This document shows, one piece after another, positions 16,232 through 25,500 of a stretch of DNA of 64,000 bases. The position numbers and the translations under genes were made by a program. The DNA is from JALHVH01 sp963773685 (lineage in GTDB: Bacteria; Acidobacteriota; Aminicenantia; Aminicenantales; Saccharicenantaceae): the NCBI GenBank assembly GCA_963773685.1, contig CAVZBY010000009.1, positions 1 through 64,000 on the forward strand. The letters are read 5' to 3'. The stretch's first letter is position 1, and every line of letters begins with the position of its first letter. Under the pieces are notes generated by a model, which searched no databases, was not told the origin of the DNA, and was given only the letters and a program-made list of their open reading frames with translations.

Positions 16232-17530
16232 TCAATACACCGGTTGGAAGAAGGTCAGTTCGATGGTCCCCTTGTAGAACGAGACGGCGTATTGGAATAT
16301 GTGAAGCCAGGTCTCCGAGCGAGCCGTGACGAGGAGGCCGTGATTCGGCTTCGCTCCGCTCAGCCAACCCCGGACGAGGTCCGTGATGTCGCAGGTCCAC
16401 TCCCCCCCGGCGTTTATCGGGACCTCCTTGAAGAACGTCACCGGGGTGTTCCAGAAATCGTTCCAGGACGCGCCGAGGACCATGAGCTTGCCGATGGTCC
16501 AGTGAAGGTCGCCGACGTTGTGGCGGACCCCGAAGCTCGTCTGTTTCAGCCTCAGGCTCGCTTTTGTGAACCGGAGCAGTCTGGCCTTGAGCGAGTCCAT
16601 GGGGAACTGCATCCGCGCCCTGTAGACGACCCCCATATAGGGGGTTCCGCCATCGCCCGCGCTGTTGTACCACCCGATCCGGGCTTCCCCGGGCCGCTCC
16701 GCGGCGATGTGCTCGGCGGGCGCGCTCCCCGAAGGCTCCCTTTTCCAGCTCCAGCTGCTGTCGATGACGGCCTCGACCGCGACCTTTTCCTCGGTCCCGG
16801 GGATCCTGATCCAGAAAGGGGCGCTCAGGCCGGTGATGTTCCGGTTCCAGCTCCTGGCCCGGATCGTGTATCTCGCGTCGGGAACGTCATCCATGCGCGG
16901 CATTGCCCAGGCGAAGGAGTAAACCCCGGGCGCTGTCTGGGACATCGCCCCCGAGAGGATGTCGGTGACCCGGGCCGTCCCCGTCTCGTTGTAGAGATCG
17001 AGGTCGAACCCATCGCCCGATCCGTCGGCAGGGCCGGTGTTGGCCTGGACCTGGATCGTGATCGTGTCCAATTGATGGTAGGCATCGGCGCTCGACGGCT
17101 TGAGGATCTTGACCGAAGGGGCGGCCTGCAGCTTGAGAGTGCCCTTTCGGACGATCTTAAGGCGCGGGTGAAGGCCGTCCGAGGACGAACCGATGGTGAA
17201 GATGCCGCTTAAGGCTTCGATCGCCACATCCGTGACCTTGACCTTGATCCGATAGGCGCCGTCCGCCAGAGTGGCGGGAACGGTCCAGGAAAAGGTCCCC
17301 GTGTTCGGGGCCGCGTTGGCGATGAGCTGGACGAGGGCGGTCCCTCCCGAATCCCGGAGGGAGATCCGGACCGTGTCCGGCATCGTCCCCTGTTTCGTCC
17401 ATTGGATCGTATGACTCTGCCCCTTGACCCAGGTCTCGTCGGCGGCCGGCTTCGTTACGGTGATGCTCTGGCCGGACGCGAGCGCGAGCGAGAAGCTGAA
17501 TATCAGGCAGGCGAACAGGACTCTCTTCAT
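16232..17530 (-). CDS. Exported protein with Kre9/KNH-like and DNRLRE-like domains
   Basis: A 432-residue secreted protein with signal peptide KRVLFACLIFSFSLALASG. Residues about 20-115 match the Ser-Thr-rich GPI/Kre9-KNH-like beta domain (ITVTKPAADETWVKG, VRISLRDSGG, FSWTVP). A second beta domain follows around 140-250. The C-terminal part (about 260-432) resembles a DNRLRE structural domain (RFTKASLRLKQ, WTCDITDLVRGWLSG). Such proteins are surface or extracellular and often adhesive or matrix-related. No enzyme signature is visible. Its promoter region is shared with the divergent ettA. Confidence 0.75.
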   Translation of the reverse strand: MKRVLFACLIFSFSLALASGQSITVTKPAADETWVKGQSHTIQWTKQGTMPDTVRISLRDSGGTALVQLIANAAPNTGTFSWTVPATLADGAYRIKVKVTDVAIEALSGIFTIGSSSDGLHPRLKIVRKGTLKLQAAPSVKILKPSSADAYHQLDTITIQVQANTGPADGSGDGFDLDLYNETGTARVTDILSGAMSQTAPGVYSFAWAMPRMDDVPDARYTIRARSWNRNITGLSAPFWIRIPGTEEKVAVEAVIDSSWSWKREPSGSAPAEHIAAERPGEARIGWYNSAGDGGTPYMGVVYRARMQFPMDSLKARLLRFTKASLRLKQTSFGVRHNVGDLHWTIGKLMVLGASWNDFWNTPVTFFKEVPINAGGEWTCDITDLVRGWLSGAKPNHGLLVTARSETWLHIFQYAVSFYKGTIELTFFQPVY

Positions 17531-17639
17531 GCTATTGGCCCCCTCGTGAACATAATGAACTTAGCGACCATCATCGAGGAAGCGGCGGGAATTGTCAACC
17601 GGACAAGCCGAGGGGGAGGAATGCGCGGGGGGCCGAAGG

Positions 17640-17668
17640 ATGACGCCGGCGGGGGATTCGGATACAAT
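17640..17668 (+). promoter_or_regulatory. Promoter directing a leaderless ettA transcript
   Basis: ATGACG (17640-17645), a 17-base spacer and TACAAT (17663-17668). The -10 box ends 6 bases before the ATG at 17675, where no ribosome binding site is present. Confidence 0.5.
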
Positions 17669-17674
17669 CCGTAC

Positions 17675-19348
17675 ATGCCTTCCGATACCCAAGTCATCTT
17701 TTCCATGTCCCGGGTCGGGCGCGTCCACCCGCCCAACCGCCAGGTCCTGAAGGACATCTCGCTCGGCTTCTACTACGGGGCCAAGATCGGGGTCCTCGGG
17801 CTCAACGGCTCAGGCAAGTCGACCCTGCTCAACATCATCGCCGGCCGTGACCAGGGCTTCATCGGCGAGGTCGCCCTGAGCAAGGGCTATACCATCGGCC
17901 TCCTCGAGCAGGATCCTCAGCTCGATCCCTCCAAGACCGTCGTCGAGGTCGTGCGCGAGGGCGTTCAGCCCGTCATCGATCTCCTGGCCCGCTACGACGC
18001 GGTCAACGAGAAGCTCGGCGACCCCGGCGCCGACATGGACGCGCTCCTGGCCGAGCAGGCGCGGCTCCTCGAGGAGATCGAGAAGCATGACGCCTGGAAC
18101 CTCGACAACCATCTCGAGATCGCCATGGAAGCGCTCCGATGCCCGCCTCCGGAGACGCCGGTGACGGTGCTGTCGGGCGGCGAGCGCCGCCGCGTCGCGC
18201 TGACGCGGCTCCTCCTCCTGGAGCCCGACATCCTCCTCCTCGACGAGCCGACCAACCACCTGGACGCCGAATCCGTCGGCTGGCTCGAGCGGCACCTCAG
18301 GGATTACCGGGGCACGGTCATCGCCGTGACCCACGACCGCTATTTCCTGGACAACGTGGCCGGCTGGATCCTGGAGCTCGACCGCGGCGAGGGCATCCCC
18401 TGGAAGGGCAACTATTCGTCCTGGCTCGAACAGAAACAGGCCCGGCTGGCGGTAGAAGAGAGGACCGAGTCGCGCCGCCAGCGGACCCTGGCCCGCGAGC
18501 TCGAGTGGGTCCGGATGTCGCCCAAGGCGCGCCAAGCCAAGGGCAAGGCCCGCGTCACGGCCTACGAGAAGCTCCTCGGCCAGGAGTTCGAGCGCTACCG
18601 CGACGAGCAGGAGCTGCCTATCCCTCCCGGCCCGCGCCTCGGCAACGTCGTCATCGAGCTCGAGGGAGTGACCAAGGCTTACGGAGACCGGACCCTCATC
18701 GACGGCCTGACCATCAGCATCCCGCCGGGCTCCATCGTCGGCGTCATCGGGCCCAACGGCGCCGGGAAGACGACCCTCCTGAGGATGATCACAGGGACGG
18801 AGAAGCCCGATGCCGGAAGTGTCCGGATCGGGGAGACGGTCAAGATCGCCTATGCCGACCAGTCTCGCGCCCTCGACCCCGGCAAGACGGTCTTCGAGGA
18901 GATCTCCGGCGGGGAGGAGCTCATCAGGGTGGGCGGCCGGGAGATGAACTCGCGGGCCTACTGCGCCTCGTTCGGTTTCGGCGGCACCGACCAGCAGAAG
19001 AAGTGCGCGATGCTCTCGGGCGGCGAGCGGAACCGCGTCCACATGGCCAAGGCCCTGTCGGAGGGCGGCAACGTCATCCTCCTTGACGAGCCGACCAACG
19101 ACCTGGACGTCAACACCCTGCGGTCCCTGGAGGATGCGTTAGCGGGATTCGCCGGCTGCGCCGTCGCCGTCAGCCACGACCGCTGGTTCCTCGACCGGGT
19201 CGCCACGCACATCCTGGCCTTCGAGGAGGACGGCGGCATCCACTGGATCTTTGGGAACTATTCCGAATACCGGGAGGACCTCCGCCGGCGGGTCGGGGTC
19301 GCGGCCGACCAGCCCCATCGGATGAAACACAGGGCCCTGAAGCGCTGA
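17675..19348 (+). CDS. ettA: ABC-F translation factor EttA
   Basis: A 557-residue protein with two ABC ATPase domains and no membrane segment, the length and order of EttA. Walker A motifs are GLNGSGKST and GPNGAGKTT, and signatures are LSGGERRRVAL and LSGGERNRVHM. The linker between domains holds WVRMSPKARQAKGKARV. EttA binds the ribosomal E site and couples the first peptide bond to the ATP/ADP ratio. In-frame codons extend upstream to 17402, but the ATG at 17675 gives the family length and fits the -10 box 6 bases before it, so a leaderless mRNA is likely. Confidence 0.92.
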   Translation: MPSDTQVIFSMSRVGRVHPPNRQVLKDISLGFYYGAKIGVLGLNGSGKSTLLNIIAGRDQGFIGEVALSKGYTIGLLEQDPQLDPSKTVVEVVREGVQPVIDLLARYDAVNEKLGDPGADMDALLAEQARLLEEIEKHDAWNLDNHLEIAMEALRCPPPETPVTVLSGGERRRVALTRLLLLEPDILLLDEPTNHLDAESVGWLERHLRDYRGTVIAVTHDRYFLDNVAGWILELDRGEGIPWKGNYSSWLEQKQARLAVEERTESRRQRTLARELEWVRMSPKARQAKGKARVTAYEKLLGQEFERYRDEQELPIPPGPRLGNVVIELEGVTKAYGDRTLIDGLTISIPPGSIVGVIGPNGAGKTTLLRMITGTEKPDAGSVRIGETVKIAYADQSRALDPGKTVFEEISGGEELIRVGGREMNSRAYCASFGFGGTDQQKKCAMLSGGERNRVHMAKALSEGGNVILLDEPTNDLDVNTLRSLEDALAGFAGCAVAVSHDRWFLDRVATHILAFEEDGGIHWIFGNYSEYREDLRRRVGVAADQPHRMKHRALKR

Positions 19349-19441
19349 ACGCGACGGCGATGCCCTTCCCGGGTGGCGGGGGAGGGGGGCCTGTGCTAGA
19401 GTAGAAAGACAGGACCGATCGTTGATGGGGAGGGCTGTCTC

Positions 19442-20464
19442 ATGACGAATCACAAGGGCATGTCTCGAAGGGAGTTCTTTGTCGCGGGGGCGGGCATAGC
19501 CGGCGGGGCGGTTTTCTTGCCCTCGGGAACGGCCCGCGGCGGAGGGCGGATCCGGGCGGCGGGCCCGGCCGCGGGATCACGCGTCGTCCTGGTCAGGACC
19601 GATTCCCGGGCTGACGGCGTGAAGAAATGCCTCGACCTCCTGAATATCGATCCGTTCAAGGGCAAGAACGTCCTCGTCAAGCCGAACTTCAATACCTCGG
19701 ACGAGACGCCCGGCTCGACGCACGCCGATACGCTCACGGCACTCCTCGGGCGGATCCGCGAAATGGGAGCGAAGAGCCTCGCCATCGGCGACCGGAGCGG
19801 GCCGGAGCCGACGCCGCAGGTCTTCGAGAAGAAGAGCATCCCGGCTCTCGCCGCCTCCTTCGACGCCACGCTCCTTAATTTCGACGAGCTCGGCGCCGAA
19901 GGCTACGTCAAGATCACGCCGCCCGGCTCTCATTGGAAGGACGGCTTCCTCATCGCCAAGCCGGTCGTCGAGACGGAGTGCGTCGTTTCGACATGTTGCC
20001 TGAAGACCCATCAATACGGCGGGGTGTTCACGATGTCGCTCAAGAACTCCGTCGGCACCGTCCCGCGGAAGGGCACGACGCTCATGAGGGAGCTCCATTC
20101 CTCTCCCGACCAGCGCCGCATGATCGCCGAGATCAATTATGCCTATAAGCCGGCCCTCGTCCTGCTCGACGGGCTCGTGGCCTTCGTCGACGGGGGCCCG
20201 ATGACCGGAACGCCCAAGGACGCCGGCGTCTTCCTGGCCGGGACCGACCGGGTGGCCGTCGACGCGGTGGGCGTGGCCATCCTCAAAGAGCTCGGGTCGA
20301 ACGACGCCATCATGAAGCCGGCCGTTTTCGCCCAGGAGCAGATCGCCCGGGCCGCCGAGCTCGGGCTGGGCGTCTCCTCCGCCGCGGATATCGTCATCGA
20401 AACCCCCGACGCGGCCAGCGACGCGTACGCGGAGAAGATCCGGAAGATCCTCTCGGCCGGGTGA
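19442..20464 (+). CDS. Tat-exported DUF362 domain protein
   Basis: A 340-residue protein beginning with a twin-arginine signal (SRREFFVAGAGIAGGAVFLP). The rest is DUF362: VLVKPNFNT, SLAIGDRSG, CCLKTHQYGGVFTMSLKNSVG and DGLVAFVDGGP. DUF362 proteins are often fused to ferredoxin domains and linked to Fe-S chemistry, but the reaction is unknown. Here no ferredoxin domain is attached; the only cysteines near the conserved core are the CC pair. It is followed 39 bases later by an SDR gene with its own ribosome binding site, so the two may be co-transcribed. Confidence 0.85.
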   Translation: MTNHKGMSRREFFVAGAGIAGGAVFLPSGTARGGGRIRAAGPAAGSRVVLVRTDSRADGVKKCLDLLNIDPFKGKNVLVKPNFNTSDETPGSTHADTLTALLGRIREMGAKSLAIGDRSGPEPTPQVFEKKSIPALAASFDATLLNFDELGAEGYVKITPPGSHWKDGFLIAKPVVETECVVSTCCLKTHQYGGVFTMSLKNSVGTVPRKGTTLMRELHSSPDQRRMIAEINYAYKPALVLLDGLVAFVDGGPMTGTPKDAGVFLAGTDRVAVDAVGVAILKELGSNDAIMKPAVFAQEQIARAAELGLGVSSAADIVIETPDAASDAYAEKIRKILSAG

Positions 20465-20503
20465 TGGATCATCCAGGGGACGGGAAGACCGAGGAGGCAA
20501 TGC

Positions 20504-21235
20504 ATGGCGTCCTTCGAATCCATTAGGGGCAGGATCGTCGTCGTGACGGGGGCGACGGGCGCGTTGGGCCGGGTCGTCGTCAAGCGCCTTCTTGAAGCGG
20601 GCGCGTCCGTAGCCGCCGTCCACCGGAGCGAGGAGAGGTTTCGGGACCTCTCCGTCTTCGCCGCGGGGCCGCCGGAAGCCCTCGCCGGGTTCAAGGCCGA
20701 CGTCACTTCGGAGACGGACGTCCGGAACATGGTCGACCAGGTTGTCCGCCGGTACGGACGCGTCGACGCCCTCCTGAATCTCGTCGGCGGGTACAGAGGC
20801 GGGGCGGACATCGCTTCGACGGGAGAGGATGATTGGGATTTCCTGATGAGGACGAACCTCAAATCGGCTTTCCTGTGTTCCCGGGCCGTTCTCCCGCTGA
20901 TGATGAAGGCCGGCTCCGGCCGTATCGTCAGCGTCGCCGCCCGTCCCGGCGTCGAGAACAAGGGTCGGGCGAAGTCGGGGGCCTACGCGGTCTCGAAGGC
21001 CGGCGTCGTCGTTCTGACGGAGACGATCGCCGAGGAGACCAAGAAGTCGGGGATCACGGCCAACTGCATCGTTCCCGGGACGATCGATACGCCCAGGAAC
21101 CGGGCGGATATCGCCGGCGCGGACGTCTCCAAATGGGCGGACCCCGGCGAGATCGCCGAGGTTCTTCTCTTCCTCGTTTCAGAGGCTTCCTCCGTCGTCA
21201 GCGGCGCCGCCATCCCGGTCTACGGGAAGAGCTGA
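20504..21235 (+). CDS. Short-chain dehydrogenase/reductase
   Basis: A 243-residue classical SDR. The cofactor loop is TGATGALG (residues 15-22). The catalytic pair is Tyr161 and Lys165 in YAVSKAG, with Ser143 in VSVAAR as the likely partner. NCIVPGTIDTP follows. The family oxidises or reduces alcohols and ketones with NAD(P)H; the substrate is unknown. GAGGAGGCAATGC precedes the ATG. It lies just downstream of DUF362. Confidence 0.88.
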   Translation: MASFESIRGRIVVVTGATGALGRVVVKRLLEAGASVAAVHRSEERFRDLSVFAAGPPEALAGFKADVTSETDVRNMVDQVVRRYGRVDALLNLVGGYRGGADIASTGEDDWDFLMRTNLKSAFLCSRAVLPLMMKAGSGRIVSVAARPGVENKGRAKSGAYAVSKAGVVVLTETIAEETKKSGITANCIVPGTIDTPRNRADIAGADVSKWADPGEIAEVLLFLVSEASSVVSGAAIPVYGKS

Positions 21236-21275
21236 GCGGCCGGCGACCGGACGCGGTCGCTCCGGATCGGAGCGC

Positions 21276-21926
21276 TCAGGATTTGAACTTGTCGGGGAAC
21301 TGTTTCACGATCCCGTGGGTCAGCATGTCCGCGAACATCAGCATGTGCGCATGCCCTTTGTCGTAGGCTTCGATGTCCCCCGCCCAATCCTTCTTGAGCC
21401 GGCACACGACCTCCTGGGTCGTATATTCCAGGTGCTTGTGCAGCATGTCGGAAAGCTTGGCCTGGGGCCAGTTGGGATTGGCCCCGCTCAGGAAGACGGA
21501 GATGTCGCCGGCGTTTGCATACCATTTCTTGTTCGCCGCGTCGAGCGCGCCGGCATCGCCGGCCTTGGCCGCCTTGACGACGTCGGCGGCGATCAGGATA
21601 TGGTCGCGGAGAAGCGCGGAGAGCTTCATTCCGGCCTGTTCCCCGTAGACCGGCTTGATCGCGTTGCCGATGTCGTCCTGGTTCCGCAGAAGCCGCTCGG
21701 CCACCTTCCCGGCGTCCTCCAGGCCCGCCAGGGAGCTGATGATGAAGTTCCGGGTATAGGTGATGTGGTCCTCCCAGAGCATCCGCATTGCCATCCCCAG
21801 CTCCAAGGCCGGCTTCGTCATCATCATCCCGCTCTCCATATGGGTCTTCATTTGCGATTGCCCCGGAGGAGCGACCGTGATCCAGATCGAAAACATGATC
21901 AGTGTTGCGAGGATCGTTTTTCTCAT
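21276..21926 (-). CDS. Exported helical protein of unknown function
   Basis: A 216-residue protein with a signal peptide (RKTILATLIMFSIWITVAPPGQS) and a mature part predicted to be mostly helical. Recognisable pieces are LWEDHITYTRNFIISSL, a central YGEQAG and LLRDHILIAADVVKAAK. A soluble family of similar pattern in Firmicutes carries misleading enzyme names in databases; I assign no activity. The regular helices suggest a four-helix bundle. A GGGAGGTAAAG ribosome binding site is present. It is convergent with the SDR gene. Confidence 0.7.
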   Translation of the reverse strand: MRKTILATLIMFSIWITVAPPGQSQMKTHMESGMMMTKPALELGMAMRMLWEDHITYTRNFIISSLAGLEDAGKVAERLLRNQDDIGNAIKPVYGEQAGMKLSALLRDHILIAADVVKAAKAGDAGALDAANKKWYANAGDISVFLSGANPNWPQAKLSDMLHKHLEYTTQEVVCRLKKDWAGDIEAYDKGHAHMLMFADMLTHGIVKQFPDKFKS

Positions 21927-22178
21927 CTTTACCTCCCTTGGATATATTCGAGAATCCGGATCCCTAAAGAAAATCCCACGCCGAAGTTATTAAGCAATAA
22001 ACATGCCAAATCGCAGGTTATCGGGATGACCCTGCCCGGCCCGAGAGCCGGAAAGGGGATCCCCGGCCGGAGGACTCGGGAGCTCGGGATAATCCCGAGG
22101 AACGGGACTTCCTCCTGAGAAATGGAACAAAGGAAGCCGCCTTATCCGGCGGGGATCGTGCGCTTCCGGATCAAATCA
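21927..22178. other. Intergenic region with a short perfect inverted repeat
   Basis: The roughly 300-base gap before the DUF488 gene contains CTCGGGATAATCCCGAG at 22083-22099, a 7-base-arm palindrome with a 3-base loop, and a weaker CCGCC/GGCGG hairpin near 22140-22155. Neither has a T tract. They may be operators or transcript-end structures; nothing decides between these. Confidence 0.3.
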
Positions 22179-22208
22179 TTGACGTCCGCCCGGCGCCGCG
22201 CCTATCAT
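22179..22208 (+). promoter_or_regulatory. sigma70-like promoter of the DUF488-esterase pair
   Basis: TTGACG (22179-22184), an 18-base spacer and TATCAT (22203-22208), followed by GGGAGG and the ATG at 22234. Confidence 0.6.
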
Positions 22209-22233
22209 GGATTCTTGATAGGGAGGACGAGCC

Positions 22234-22596
22234 ATGAAGATTCGGCTGAAACGGGCGTATGATCCGCCCGGGCCCGATGACGGCGCCCGCCTGCTTGTCG
22301 AACGCTTATGGCCCCGGGGCCTGACCAAGGAAAAGGCCGGGATAGATGAATGGTTCAAGGACGTCGCGCCCAGCCAGGGTCTTCGCAAGTGGTACGCCCA
22401 TGACCTGGCCAAGTGGGAAGAGTTCCGCCGGCGCTACCGGAATGAGCTGAAGGATAACCCCGAGCCGGTCGACCGGCTGCGGAAGAGGGTGATAGAAGGG
22501 CCCGTCACGTTCATCTTCGCCGCCAAGGACGAAGAGCACAACAGCGCATGGGTGCTGAAAGACTATCTGGAAGGAAAGCAAGGAGGTCGCCCATGA
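22234..22596 (+). CDS. DUF488 family protein
   Basis: A 120-residue DUF488 protein: IRLKRAYDPPGPDDGARLLVERLWPRG at the start broken into the family's conserved RLLVERLWPRG and W..D(V/L)APS blocks, with RWYAHD-like KWYAHD and FRRRYRNEL after it. The family is common and uncharacterised; a heme or DNA repair link has been suggested for some members, but nothing here supports either. Its TGA overlaps the ATG of the following esterase (ATGA), so the two are translationally coupled. Confidence 0.9.
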   Translation: MKIRLKRAYDPPGPDDGARLLVERLWPRGLTKEKAGIDEWFKDVAPSQGLRKWYAHDLAKWEEFRRRYRNELKDNPEPVDRLRKRVIEGPVTFIFAAKDEEHNSAWVLKDYLEGKQGGRP

Positions 22597-24332
22597 GCTT
22601 CAGATCGAGGATCGTGCCGGCGGCGCTCCTTCTCTTCGCGGCCCTCGGGCTCGCGGCCCCGACCGCGTCCTTCGCCCAGCCCAGGTTCGCCCTTTCCTTT
22701 CCCGGGGGACTCTCGAAAACGCCCCTCGACGGCCGCCTGCTCCTGCTCATCTCGACGAACGGCGAAGCCGAGCCCCGCTTCCAGATCGGCGACGGGCCCC
22801 GCACCGGGCTCGTCTTCGGCATCGACGTCGAGGGCCTGGCTCCCGGAGACGAAGCGGTCATTGACGCCTCGGCCTTCGGTTACCCCCTGCGGAGCCTGGC
22901 CGAGCTCCCGACGGGCGAATATTTCGTTCAGGGCCTTCTGCATAGATACGAAACGTTCCATCGCTCGGACGGCCGCGTGGTCAAACTGCCCATGGACCGG
23001 GGAGAAGGCCAGCGCTGGAACGCGGCGCCCGGGAACCTGCTGAGCGCGCCCCTCCGGGTCCGCATCGATCCCGCCGAAGCGGCACCGATCCGAGTCGTCC
23101 TCGACCGGGAGATCCCGCCTATCCCCGCCCCCAAGGATACGAAGTACATCCGCCACGAGCGCATTCAAAGCGAGCTCCTGACGAGGTTCTGGGGACGGCC
23201 CATGCACATCGGAGCCTGCCTGCTCCTGCCGGAGGGGTTCGACGAGCACCCCGAGGCCCGCTACCCGCTGGTCATCTCCCACGGCCATTTCCCTTACACC
23301 TTCGAGGGTTTCCGCGAAACGCCGCCCGACCCCGGCCTGAAGCCGGATTGGAGCGAGCGCTTTCGGCTCGAAGGCTACAACCGTATCGAACAGGAATATG
23401 CCTACGCGTTCTGCCAAGAGTGGACCGGCAAGGATTTTCCCCGGGTCATTCTGATGGAGATCCAGCACGCCAACCCCTTTTACGACGACTCCTACGCCGT
23501 CAACTCGGCCAACCTCGGTCCCTACGGCGACGCCATCGTCCGTGAGCTCATCCCGTATATCGAAAAGAAATACCGCGGGCTCGGCCAGGGTTGGGCGCGA
23601 TCCCTCTACGGCGGCTCGACGGGCGGCTGGGAGGCCCTGGCGGCGCAGGTCTTCTACCCCGACGAGTTCAACGGCTGTTATGCCGCCTGTCCCGACCCCA
23701 TCGACTTCCGAGCGTACGGCATCGTCAACATCTACGAGCATCGGAACGCCTACTTTGTCGACAGCCCGTGGAAGCGAACGCCCCGTCCCGCCCTCCGCAA
23801 CTGGCTGGGAGAAGTGGGGGCGACCGTCGAGGAAACCAACCACCGGGAGCTGGCTTTGGGGACGAAGTCCCGGTCGGGGGACCAGTGGGACATCTGGCAG
23901 GCCGTGTTCGGCCCGGTCGGCGACGACGGCTATCCCAAACCGATCTGGGACAAGATGACCGGGGAGATCGACCGGGAGGTCGCCGCCTATTGGCGGGAGA
24001 ACTTCGACCTCCGGTACATCATGGAACGCGATTGGAAGACTCTCGGCCCCAAGCTCGAGGGCAAGATCCATATCTATGTCGGCGACATGGACAACTATTA
24101 CCTCAACAACGCCGTCTACCTGACCGAGACGTTCCTGGAAAGCACCAAAAACCCCTATTACGGAGGGCAGGTCGACTACGGCGACCGGGCCGAGCACTGC
24201 TGGAACGGCGATCACACGCGGCCGAACGCCATCTCGCGCCTGCGCTATCACCAGATGTATATCCCTCAGATCGTCAGGCGCATCGACCGGACGGCGCCCC
24301 CCGGCTCCGACCTCAAGAGCTGGCGGTATTGA
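22593..24332 (+). CDS. Secreted esterase-like alpha/beta hydrolase
   Basis: A 579-residue protein with signal peptide (SRIVPAALLLFAALGLAAP) and an alpha/beta hydrolase domain in the second half. The nucleophile elbow is GGSTGGWEAL (about residue 350), after the family's LIPYIEKKYRG lead-in seen in Fes/esterase D-type proteins. A C-terminal AEHCWNGDH supplies a likely catalytic His. The N-terminal 180 residues form a probable beta domain. AAGGAGGTCGCCC precedes the ATG. It overlaps DUF488 by 4 bases. The substrate is unknown; no siderophore or glycan enzymes are next to it. Confidence 0.75.
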   Translation: MSFRSRIVPAALLLFAALGLAAPTASFAQPRFALSFPGGLSKTPLDGRLLLLISTNGEAEPRFQIGDGPRTGLVFGIDVEGLAPGDEAVIDASAFGYPLRSLAELPTGEYFVQGLLHRYETFHRSDGRVVKLPMDRGEGQRWNAAPGNLLSAPLRVRIDPAEAAPIRVVLDREIPPIPAPKDTKYIRHERIQSELLTRFWGRPMHIGACLLLPEGFDEHPEARYPLVISHGHFPYTFEGFRETPPDPGLKPDWSERFRLEGYNRIEQEYAYAFCQEWTGKDFPRVILMEIQHANPFYDDSYAVNSANLGPYGDAIVRELIPYIEKKYRGLGQGWARSLYGGSTGGWEALAAQVFYPDEFNGCYAACPDPIDFRAYGIVNIYEHRNAYFVDSPWKRTPRPALRNWLGEVGATVEETNHRELALGTKSRSGDQWDIWQAVFGPVGDDGYPKPIWDKMTGEIDREVAAYWRENFDLRYIMERDWKTLGPKLEGKIHIYVGDMDNYYLNNAVYLTETFLESTKNPYYGGQVDYGDRAEHCWNGDHTRPNAISRLRYHQMYIPQIVRRIDRTAPPGSDLKSWRY

Positions 24333-24368
24333 AGCCGGGTTCTCCGTCGGCGCAGGCGTGAAACCCGC

Positions 24369-25175
24369 CTAGCTCCGTTTGCGGCCGTATACGAAATCGC
24401 CGATGCGGCGCATCCGATCCAGCTCCGCCGGCGACATCGGCCCCGCGTCGAGGGCGGCCAGGTTCGCGCGCATCTGGTCGACGGTTTTCGCTCCCGACAT
24501 ACAGAGATCGACGGCTGGATTGGAGAGGACGAAACGGTAGCAATCCCCGGCCGTCGGCGCCTTTTCCCCTGCCGGCATCTTCTTCGGGTCGAGGAGCTTC
24601 CCCCAGCGGGTGGCGGTAAAGACCACCATCCCGGGGCGGCGCTCCTTCCCGACGAAGGGGAAGATATCCTGTTCCGCCCCGCGGTGAGCGGCGTTGTAGC
24701 GGAGGTGCAGGACGTCGAAATCCCCGTCACCCGCCAATTCACCGATGAGCTTGCGGTTGTGGCTGGAGAGTCCGATGAACCGGACGAGCCCCTTCTCCTT
24801 CATCCGCAGGGCGCCGTCGACGAGGCGCCGGGGCGGCTGCTTCGAAAAATAGCCGAGGACGAGGATGTCGGCGTGGTCCAGGTTGGCGCTCTTCAAGCCC
24901 CGGCGGAGCAGCTTCTCGGTCATGAAGTTGCTGTGGGCGTAGGTGAACGCGGCCAGGACCAGGCGGTCCCGCTGTCCCTTGGCGACGATGTTCTTCAGCG
25001 CGTCGCGCATCCGGGGTGAATACCCCTTGATGACCGTGCCCCAGGTGAAGTAATTGCAGCCCTTCTCGAAGGCCTCTTCGATCGCCGCGGTGGGCGCCTT
25101 ATAGCCCGAGGCGATGCCCAACCGTCCGACCTTGAGGCCCGTCCGCCCCAGCACGACCTGCTCATGGAAGCTCAT
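24369..25175 (-). CDS. Aldo/keto reductase family protein
   Basis: A 268-residue aldo/keto reductase: VVLGRTGLKVGRLGIASG at the start, the CNYFTWG block, HADILVLGY, VRFIGLSSHN, and C-terminal SNPAVDLCMSGAKTVDQM. The usual DTA.xYG motif is changed (YFTWGTVIKGYSPRMRDAL), and no clear catalytic tyrosine with the standard spacing is seen, so activity is uncertain. Open codons continue upstream on the minus strand to 25613, but AAGGAAGGGAAC immediately before 25175 and the family start support this ATG. Confidence 0.82.
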   Translation of the reverse strand: MSFHEQVVLGRTGLKVGRLGIASGYKAPTAAIEEAFEKGCNYFTWGTVIKGYSPRMRDALKNIVAKGQRDRLVLAAFTYAHSNFMTEKLLRRGLKSANLDHADILVLGYFSKQPPRRLVDGALRMKEKGLVRFIGLSSHNRKLIGELAGDGDFDVLHLRYNAAHRGAEQDIFPFVGKERRPGMVVFTATRWGKLLDPKKMPAGEKAPTAGDCYRFVLSNPAVDLCMSGAKTVDQMRANLAALDAGPMSPAELDRMRRIGDFVYGRKRS

Positions 25176-25500
25176 GTTCCCTTCCTTTTCATAACGAAAA
25201 TCATCCGAAACCAGACAATGATAATCCCGCTCTTTCGCGAACGCCAGCGCTTTTGTCCCCCGCAAGCCGGCCGAATCCCAAGCCTCCCTTATGTAATGTC
25301 CTTTTACAGGGAGGGAGCGCTCCAAGCTGACCGGCCGGACGGTCTCGACCGGCGGCCGATCGTCCGTTCCACGGGTCCAACAGGGGGCGCCCCCTGATCT
25401 CCCCCCTTGTCGGGCCATGATCTTCATGGAGGCGAGGAAAAGATCAACTTGGCTCGGAATTTGCAGTCTTGTTGTACGGACATCGATAGAGGAGGCGTCC
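25176..25500. other. Intergenic region without visible features
   Basis: About 325 bases between divergent genes. The open minus-strand codons here give low-complexity, non-family translation and are not considered coding. A GGAGGCGTCC ribosome binding site at the right edge serves the GTG at 25501. Confidence 0.4.
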